Shown here one piece after another: positions 58,156 to 64,000 of a stretch of 64,000 nucleotides of DNA; position 1 is the first letter of the stretch, and every line of letters begins with the position of its first letter. Location: contig NZ_JABUMX010000001.1 in the NCBI RefSeq assembly GCF_013327855.1, positions 1,426,001-1,490,000 on the forward strand, read 5' to 3'. The notes beneath the pieces are model-generated. The model saw only the letters and a program-made list of their open reading frames with translations, ran no database searches and was not told the DNA's origin. This DNA is from Phyllobacterium pellucidum (lineage in GTDB: Bacteria; Pseudomonadota; Alphaproteobacteria; Rhizobiales; Rhizobiaceae). The translations under genes were made by a program, and so were the position numbers.

Positions 58156-60345
58156 ATGATCCAATGGATGAAATTGGAAGTGACACGGGCATGCCTCATC
58201 GGCGTGCTGCTCGCCACGACCGCCCTAGCCGGCTGCAACAAGGAAAGCAGCAACGATGCGCAATTGCCGCCAGAATCCACCTTTGCGGCAAAGATCGACT
58301 CCGCCAAGCCCGATTCGACCCCGTTGACCGAACCTATCGCGCCAAGCGGGTCCACAGCCGAGGTGCCGAGCGTCACACCCATCGAGCCGACGCCTACTCT
58401 CACGCCCGAAAGCGACGAGAAGATAACGCGCTTCACATCGGTTGCGCCGGATATTACGGCCGGGAAATACACCCCGTCATTAATGTTCTACTACAACCTC
58501 GGCAACCTCGTCACCACGCCGGAAGATTATCCGGGCAGCAAGCTGAAGGGCGTTAGCACGATGCTCACGCCTATTCGCGGGTCCGTGCGATACCCTGATG
58601 AGATCAAGAACGAGGACGGTGCCAAATATCCGGTCATCATCCTCGTGCACGACACCGATACGACCGACGCGAAGAAGGTGATCAAGAATCATCATCAGGG
58701 GTTCGATTACCTGGTCTCCGACTTCGTTTCCCAGGGTTATGTGGTCTTTTCGATCGATGCCGAGGAGATCAACAGCTGGACAGAGTTTTCTGGCAGCAAC
58801 TTACAATCCGAATACGACAAGACTGGCGTCGCTCGGGCGCAGCTGGTGATGGCGACGCTCGACAAGCTACGCTTCGTCAATGAAAAGGGAGACCGCGATT
58901 CTACCAATAGCCCTGGCGTGCTCAATGTGCTGAAAGGCAGGCTTGATCTCGAGCGTATCGGCCTCGTGGGCCATGGCCGCGGCGGTGCGGCGGTGGCCAA
59001 TGCAATCAATTTCAACAAAACGCGCCTAGGGGCGACCGAGGGCCGACTGAAGGCTGCGCTTCTGGCGGACGCAAGTTCAGTCCTGAAGTATACCACTGAG
59101 CCTTTCAGCGAACTCGCCAACACTGTTTCCGGAGACCCGGCTGTCATCGACGATGCCAAGTTCAAGGACATTATCAAGCGACTCAACATATCTTACGCTG
59201 CGGGCACCGGAGAAGCGGCACCTCACAATATCAAGGCCGCCCTTATGCTGGCACCTTCGGACCGCAAAGCCGTTACCGGGTTGACGGGTATGCCCTGGGC
59301 CGTCGTCGTTGCCGGTTGCGACAAAGCTGCCCTCGGCATCAACACCGGGGCAGGGAACCTCGCCGGTGGTCCCATCTTTGACCGCAGCCGTTTCGGGCCC
59401 GCCGAGGACGCGTCACCGCACTTCCAGCTTTTCATCCGCGGCGCGAACAGCGGCGCCTACAACACGATACAGAAACCCGAGCCGGCGGCCGCCACGGTCT
59501 GCAACCACCCGGTCCTCGGGCCTAGACTCGCTCTCAACGGGGACGATCAGCGCAACAATGCGCGCTTCATCATAGGTTCCTTCATGCGCCTGTTTGTCGG
59601 CGGCGAAAAAGCCTTCGCTCCCTATTGGAACGGCCAGGCCCAGCTTCCGCCTTCGGCCTGTCCAGGCGGCAAGGGCACGTGCGACGAGCGCGTGCTCTTG
59701 ACCATACAGAAGGATGCGGGCAACACGACGCTGATTCAACGCTACGAGACGCCGGCCGCGGCAACGGTAAACCAGCTTGGCGGCGCCTTCTCGCTCAAGG
59801 GCTTCACACAGGCCGTCCAATGCCCGATGGCCCCGGAAGGTTGCTATAGCTGGATGCCGAAGCTGTTCGACAATCTCCAGACGGCGTCCGATAGGTACCA
59901 GTTGTTCTGGTGGGACAAGAATGCAACCATAACAACCGAGCTCAAGGGGCTTTCCACTGCCGGTAGGGACTATCTGACCTTCCGTGCGGCGCTCGTGCAC
60001 GATCTCGCGATCGGCCAGGAGATTCTCGTCACCCTGACCGACGGCAAGGGCAAATCCGCCACCGTTGAGGCTAGCGACTTCACCGATGTGCTCTATCAGA
60101 CACCACGCCCGAAGGGCGATGGCCGGCCGATGATCATCGACCCGCTCGACATGCCTTCGACCATGTTTGGCTATAAGGAAAATCTGCACATGATCGCCAT
60201 TCCGCTTCGTGCATTCAAAGGGATCGATACAACCAATTTAAGCAAGCTCGAATTGGTTTTACCGAAGGAAGTCGGTCGCATCGCGCTCGGCGAGATCGAA
60301 CTGCAGAACTTTGGCCGCTTCACCGATACGATTGCGCGTAATTGA
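58156..60345 (+). CDS. Array copy A: large lipoprotein, alpha/beta-hydrolase fold with lost catalytic residues
   Basis: This 729-residue lipoprotein has signal peptide RACLIGVLLATTALAGC (lipid Cys27), a Pro/Thr/Ser-rich linker to about 90, and an alpha/beta-hydrolase core (about 95-480). A C-terminal beta-rich domain follows (about 500-720, with YLTFRAALV and ILVTLTDGKGKSATVE), ending LGEIELQNFG as in copy B. Compared with copies B and C, the oxyanion-type HG is HD (VHD, 165-166), the nucleophile elbow GHSRG is GHGRG (272-276, Gly274) and the GANH histidine is serine (GANS, Ser432). It is probably not an active serine hydrolase and may bind ligand or partner. ATCAGGAGTT before the ATG is shared with copy C. 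Function unknown. Confidence 0.8.
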   Translation: MIQWMKLEVTRACLIGVLLATTALAGCNKESSNDAQLPPESTFAAKIDSAKPDSTPLTEPIAPSGSTAEVPSVTPIEPTPTLTPESDEKITRFTSVAPDITAGKYTPSLMFYYNLGNLVTTPEDYPGSKLKGVSTMLTPIRGSVRYPDEIKNEDGAKYPVIILVHDTDTTDAKKVIKNHHQGFDYLVSDFVSQGYVVFSIDAEEINSWTEFSGSNLQSEYDKTGVARAQLVMATLDKLRFVNEKGDRDSTNSPGVLNVLKGRLDLERIGLVGHGRGGAAVANAINFNKTRLGATEGRLKAALLADASSVLKYTTEPFSELANTVSGDPAVIDDAKFKDIIKRLNISYAAGTGEAAPHNIKAALMLAPSDRKAVTGLTGMPWAVVVAGCDKAALGINTGAGNLAGGPIFDRSRFGPAEDASPHFQLFIRGANSGAYNTIQKPEPAAATVCNHPVLGPRLALNGDDQRNNARFIIGSFMRLFVGGEKAFAPYWNGQAQLPPSACPGGKGTCDERVLLTIQKDAGNTTLIQRYETPAAATVNQLGGAFSLKGFTQAVQCPMAPEGCYSWMPKLFDNLQTASDRYQLFWWDKNATITTELKGLSTAGRDYLTFRAALVHDLAIGQEILVTLTDGKGKSATVEASDFTDVLYQTPRPKGDGRPMIIDPLDMPSTMFGYKENLHMIAIPLRAFKGIDTTNLSKLELVLPKEVGRIALGEIELQNFGRFTDTIARN

Positions 60346-60357
60346 TGCCGACGAAAG

Positions 60358-60383
60358 GACCCGACCTTGCGGCCGGGTCTTTT
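60358..60383 (+). terminator. Intrinsic terminator after copy A
   Basis: GACCCG (60358-60363) and CGGGTC (60374-60379) form a stem around a 10-nt loop, followed by TTTT. Copy B therefore probably has its own promoter. Confidence 0.6.
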
Positions 60384-60479
60384 GGCCGCCGGCGGGTGGA
60401 AATCATTTGATTTAGCAAATTTTGAAGGGCGACCGATCCGCCGCCGCGGGTCGCCTCGCTGACCAAGGAGTATTTGAAA

Positions 60480-62729
60480 ATGATGCAATGGATGAACCCA
60501 CGCGCAAGCCGTGCATGCCTTTTCGGCGCGCTTCTTGCCGCTGTCACCGCTTGCGACGACAGAGGGCCCGAAGAGCCCACATCGACATTCGGCACGGCCG
60601 CCAACCAGTTGGCACAGCAGCCCGAGATTGCTCAGCCAAATGTCGCGGCAAACCCCACGGAACAACCTCCGGCGACAGGGCCCGTCGTTGGGACTGTCGC
60701 CCCGGTTCCGGCCGCGCAATTGCCCGAGTTGATTGATAAACCACTGCCCGTCGTGCCACCCGTACTATCGGCAGCCGATACAGCAACGGCGCGTTTCCTC
60801 TCGGTCGCGCCAGACACATTCGATACCGGAAAATACAAGTCGTCCCTGCTGTTCACCTATGAACTCGGCAGGGTTTTTGTCCAGCCGGCTGATTCGATAG
60901 AAGCAAAAGACCCAGAGTATGAACTTGCCAAACGCAAGGGCATTCCCTTCGGACTAATCGCGCCGATCCGCGGCAGCATCCGCTATCCTGAGGAAGTGGT
61001 GAAGGGCGATGGTGCCAAATATCCACTTATCGTCTTCTTGCACGGCCAGCACAATGGCGACGTCAGCCACCTCGGTTACGACTATCTAGGCAAGGACCTC
61101 GTTACCCAAGGTTATGTCGTCGTTTCGATCGATGCCGATACGATCAACATGTCGATGCAAACTGGCATGGACGGCGCCAATCGCGGGCGGGCACAGCTCA
61201 TGCTTGCGACGCTTGACAAGCTGCGGCAGGTCAACGAGACCGGCCAGGTCGATGGTTATGGTAATCCCGGCATTCTCAACGTGCTGAAGGGCAAGCTCGA
61301 CTTTGACCGTCTCGGCATCATGGGCCATTCGCGCGGTGGCATGGCGATCGGTACGACGCTCCTGCAGAATGTGGCACGGAAAGGCACCACTTTTACCGAT
61401 CTTAAAAATTATGTCGCTGAAGCCCGCGCAAGCCTGATCAATTTTAGTTATACCGGCTATTTCCACGAGATGGTCAACTATCCGGACATCTTTGCGGCGA
61501 CAACAACCACCACGAACGCAGATGGCAAAGCGACTGCGACGGTCGATGAGGCGAAACTGCAAGCAGCCGCCAAGAAATACGGTATCGGTTTTGTTGCCGG
61601 CGATGCGCCGCCCTATAAATTCAAGGGAGCCTTTCTTCTCGCGCCGACTCAGACGTTACCGCTCATGGGCATAAGCGATGTGCCGTTCGCAACGCTCGTC
61701 GGCAGTTGCGACGGCGACGTGCAATCGTTGTCCGGCCTCGCCTTCTTCGACCGCAATCGCTATAGCGTCGATAAGGACCCATCCTCGCACTATCAACTAT
61801 GGATGCGCGGCGCCAACCACAATTTCTTCAGCACGGAATGGCGCGAGCGTGACACATTAAGGTCGGGTTGCGCCGAGAACCACATATTATTGAACGAGAA
61901 AGAGCAGCGCCGAGCCGCCCATTTCATCATCAATTCCTACATGCGCTATCACGTTGGCGGCGAACAAAAATTCGCAAACTACTGGAATGGCCTGGCAAGG
62001 TTCCCTTCAGCCAATTGCCCTGCGGGACAGGGCACGTGCGATGAGAGCATCGTGCTCAGCATTCAGAAGAGCGCAAAGGACCGGGTGGTAATCCAGCGTT
62101 TCGACCAGAAAACACCCGAGGAGGCCAAGACTAACCGCGTCGGCGGCGCCTTCGTCATGACCGGCTTCGACAAGACAGCACTGTGCCCACTTTCGATGGA
62201 GCAATGGTACTACAGAAAAGGCGGCTGCCTGCCCAAGGCACTAACGAACTTCGAGTACATCGGCTCAGCAACCGAACTGCTTCAAGTTTCCTGGAATGCG
62301 CCTGGGGCGAAGCTGACCACCGACCTGAAAAACCTTTCCACCGCCGGCATGGATTATCTCACCTTTCGCGTTGCGGTGACGGAGACGGTGGGCCAGGAAA
62401 TCCTGGTGTCGCTCACCGACAGCAATGGTAAGACAGCCACCGTCACAGCGAGCGACTACACGGATGCGCTTTACGATATCCCCCGGCCCAAGGCTGGTAT
62501 GATCCCCATGGTCGACAACCCGGCTGATCTGATGCCGGAGATGAGCTCGATCTACCGTGCCATGAATATGGTTGCGATCCCGCTCAGCGCCTTCAAGGAT
62601 ATCGATACGACCAAGCTCAGCGCGCTTCAGCTGGAAATGCCCCGCGAGAAGGGCGGATTGGCGATCAACGATATCGAGCTGCAGAACTTCGGCCGCGCGC
62701 CGAAACCAGCGACAACAGCGCAGAACTAG
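60480..62729 (+). CDS. Array copy B: large lipoprotein alpha/beta hydrolase
   Basis: This 749-residue lipoprotein is paralogous to copy A along its whole length. It has signal peptide RACLFGALLAAVTAC (lipid Cys25), a linker to about 100, and a hydrolase core with FLHGQHNGD, the nucleophile elbow GIMGHSRGG (Ser284), an acidic CDGDV segment (Asp411/Asp413) and GANHNFFS (His447), so a Ser-Asp-His triad is plausible. The C-terminal beta domain ends LAINDIELQNFGR. The order of motifs resembles lipase/chlorophyllase-like esterases that act on bulky substrates. The start at 60480 (MMQWMNPRASRACLFG) has AAGGAG upstream; a TTG at 60474 is in frame. Substrate unknown; an envelope-anchored esterase is inferred. 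Confidence 0.82.
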   Translation: MMQWMNPRASRACLFGALLAAVTACDDRGPEEPTSTFGTAANQLAQQPEIAQPNVAANPTEQPPATGPVVGTVAPVPAAQLPELIDKPLPVVPPVLSAADTATARFLSVAPDTFDTGKYKSSLLFTYELGRVFVQPADSIEAKDPEYELAKRKGIPFGLIAPIRGSIRYPEEVVKGDGAKYPLIVFLHGQHNGDVSHLGYDYLGKDLVTQGYVVVSIDADTINMSMQTGMDGANRGRAQLMLATLDKLRQVNETGQVDGYGNPGILNVLKGKLDFDRLGIMGHSRGGMAIGTTLLQNVARKGTTFTDLKNYVAEARASLINFSYTGYFHEMVNYPDIFAATTTTTNADGKATATVDEAKLQAAAKKYGIGFVAGDAPPYKFKGAFLLAPTQTLPLMGISDVPFATLVGSCDGDVQSLSGLAFFDRNRYSVDKDPSSHYQLWMRGANHNFFSTEWRERDTLRSGCAENHILLNEKEQRRAAHFIINSYMRYHVGGEQKFANYWNGLARFPSANCPAGQGTCDESIVLSIQKSAKDRVVIQRFDQKTPEEAKTNRVGGAFVMTGFDKTALCPLSMEQWYYRKGGCLPKALTNFEYIGSATELLQVSWNAPGAKLTTDLKNLSTAGMDYLTFRVAVTETVGQEILVSLTDSNGKTATVTASDYTDALYDIPRPKAGMIPMVDNPADLMPEMSSIYRAMNMVAIPLSAFKDIDTTKLSALQLEMPREKGGLAINDIELQNFGRAPKPATTAQN

Positions 62730-62735
62730 CATGAG

Positions 62736-62762
62736 GCCTCCCGCGCCATGGGCGCGGGAGGC
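62736..62762 (+). terminator. Perfect 12-bp hairpin after copy B
   Basis: GCCTCCCGCGCC-ATG-GGCGCGGGAGGC is a perfect stem with a 3-nt loop starting 7 nt after the stop. It lacks a T-run (TCTCCCTC follows), so termination is likely weak or factor-assisted. Confidence 0.55.
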
Positions 62763-62835
62763 TCTCCCTCGGCTGGCCGGACGCGCTGGCGTGAACCGGC
62801 GCCGCTGCTCGAAGACATCCTGAATCTTGGCTATC

Positions 62836-62851
62836 TGGCACGGAAATTGCT
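62836..62851 (+). promoter_or_regulatory. Consensus sigma-54 promoter of array copy C
   Basis: TGGCACGGAAATTGCT is a perfect match to TGGCACG-N4-TTGC(A/T), with GG at 62837-62838 and GC at 62849-62850. The predicted start near 62861 leaves a leader of about 110 nt, which includes an inverted repeat GGCTGC-N10-GCAGCC (about 62878-62899). No activator-binding site was identified upstream. Confidence 0.75.
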
Positions 62852-62969
62852 GGACAATCGATGTAGGCTCGTGAGCCGGCTGCAGAATTTTGCGCAGCCA
62901 CGCACGGGAAACATTGATGTTTTAGCTTTTTCAATCGGCGATTGCACAGATTGCTATCAGGAGTTCTCA

Positions 62970-64000
62970 ATGATCCAGCGAATAAAACTTCATGCACCTC
63001 GCGCGTGCCTGTTTGGCGTGCTGCTTGCCGCTTTAGCAGGCTGCGACGGGGGCGATGACAAACCGCGGCAACCCCAAGCAACGACATTCGAGACGCCGGC
63101 TCTCCAAGCCTCGAACCTGCCACAGGAACCGGTCACCGGCACAGTTGCGGCGGTGCCCGGCACCGACAATACGCCCCCGCAGACATCGGGCGGGGAGGCG
63201 ACAGCGATCGCCCCGCAGAGATCAGAAGGCGAGGCGGCCCCAATCGCCAAGGCAGTCACCCGCTTCACCGAGATTGCACCCGACGAGAACGGCGGTGCAG
63301 GGTTCAAGTCATCGACCGCGTATGCCTACGATCTCGGCAATCTGGTAGCACAGATGAGCGACGATTCAGTTGCGTTTACGTCACCCATCACTATCATAAC
63401 GCCGATCAAGGGCTGGGTGCGTTACCCGGAAAACACAATCGATCCTGCCGTCGCCGCGCCAGACAAATATCCGGTCGTCATCTTCGAACACGGCAACCAT
63501 AATAATGCAGATCCGAGCTACCAGGGCTATGACTATTTGGCAAAGGATCTGGCCGAGCACGGCTATGTGGTGCTTTCGATTGATGCCAACGCCATTAATC
63601 CTAACGACAAGTTGAGCCAATCACGGGCGCAGCTCATACTCGGCACGCTTGATCGCATGCGCCAGATCGACGGATTTGGGCAAATCGATCTCGGTGGCAA
63701 CAGCGGCAAGCTCGATCCGCTCAAGGGCAAGCTCGATTTCACCCGCGTCGGCATCATGGGGCATTCGCGTGGCGGCCAAGCCGTTGCCAACACCATCGTT
63801 TTTAACAAGACTCGCCGCGGCGTGAAGGACGCCGACTTAAAAAGCGCGTTGCTGGCGAAGCCCAACAGCTACGCCACTTCCTACCCAGATCTCGCCGCCG
63901 CCATCATACCAGCCGCCACTGGCAAACCTGCCACAATAGATGATGCGAAGTTCGCTGCGGCTGTCACGAAATACAACATCTTCAATGCCCAAGGCAGCGA
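62970..64000 (+). CDS. Array copy C: large lipoprotein alpha/beta hydrolase (3' end outside window)
   Basis: From the ATG at 62970 the frame is open to the right edge (343 codons), so only the N-terminal half is seen. Signal peptide RACLFGVLLAALAGC gives lipid Cys25. A Gln/Thr/Pro-rich linker to about 95 and the hydrolase core follow: VIFEHGNHNN, YDYLAKDLAEHGYVVLSIDA and the elbow GIMGHSRGG with Ser266. The signature positions visible so far are intact, unlike copy A. ATCAGGAGTTCTCA precedes the ATG and resembles the copy A leader. It has its own sigma-54 promoter. The catalytic histidine and C-terminal domain cannot be checked. Confidence 0.82.
   Translation, partial: MIQRIKLHAPRACLFGVLLAALAGCDGGDDKPRQPQATTFETPALQASNLPQEPVTGTVAAVPGTDNTPPQTSGGEATAIAPQRSEGEAAPIAKAVTRFTEIAPDENGGAGFKSSTAYAYDLGNLVAQMSDDSVAFTSPITIITPIKGWVRYPENTIDPAVAAPDKYPVVIFEHGNHNNADPSYQGYDYLAKDLAEHGYVVLSIDANAINPNDKLSQSRAQLILGTLDRMRQIDGFGQIDLGGNSGKLDPLKGKLDFTRVGIMGHSRGGQAVANTIVFNKTRRGVKDADLKSALLAKPNSYATSYPDLAAAIIPAATGKPATIDDAKFAAAVTKYNIFNAQGS

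Noticed and set aside
58098..58556. 152-residue plus-strand frame over the start of array copy A
   Set aside because: It overlaps the signal peptide and linker of copy A in another frame and has no supporting start or domain.

Overview
The window is chromosomal DNA of a Hyphomicrobiales (Rhizobiales) alphaproteobacterium of the Brucellaceae/Phyllobacteriaceae/Rhizobiaceae type. This is inferred from the gene content: a cyclic beta-1,2-glucan synthase end, the lptC-lptA-lptB-rpoN-hpf-ptsN block, ornithine-lipid olsB, the mutS-glnD-murJ-trpS-usp-nfuA block, a smo/mtlK polyol operon, short ribonuclease D, and promoters of the rhizobial CTTGAC-N17-CTATAT type. The species cannot be fixed from sequence alone. 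No rRNA, tRNA, CRISPR array, prophage or insertion sequence was recognised.

Layout. 1-1949: cyclic glucan synthase C-terminus and a Fur-family regulator. 2032-7398 (minus strand): LPS transport (lptCAB), sigma-54 (rpoN), ribosome hibernation factor and EIIA-Ntr. 7645-14049: SppA peptidase, IHF beta, LapA-domain protein, ornithine cyclodeaminase-like enzyme, two RNA methyltransferases, LspA and OlsB, the last behind a good PhoB box. 14156-24167: mutS, glnD, murJ, a VOC protein, trpS, usp, nfuA. 24221-31705: xylose uptake (xylFHG, minus) divergent from xylR-xylB-xylA (plus). 31825-43683: SDR enzyme, glpK, a class A PBP, a small lipoprotein, an AbcR-like sRNA, an acyltransferase, rnd, an M20 peptidase, a candidate minus-strand ncRNA and polA. 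43711-53912 (minus): a polyol operon with regulator, ABC transporter smoEFGK, sorbitol and mannitol dehydrogenases, HAD phosphatase and FGGY kinase, preceded by a Rdx/SelW-like gene carrying an odd repeat tail. 54138-57446: two DUF genes behind conspicuous palindromes, with lepA and a tiny lipoprotein between them.

The most unusual part is 57496-64000: a tandem family of large (about 730-750 residue) secreted lipoproteins with an alpha/beta-hydrolase core. It comprises a decayed C-terminal remnant, a full copy that has lost its nucleophile and other catalytic signatures (58156-60345), an apparently active copy (60480-62729) and a third copy running off the right edge (62970-). Consensus-perfect sigma-54 promoters stand in front of the remnant and the third copy. 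No described function was recognised for this array; it is the best candidate for an undescribed system here.
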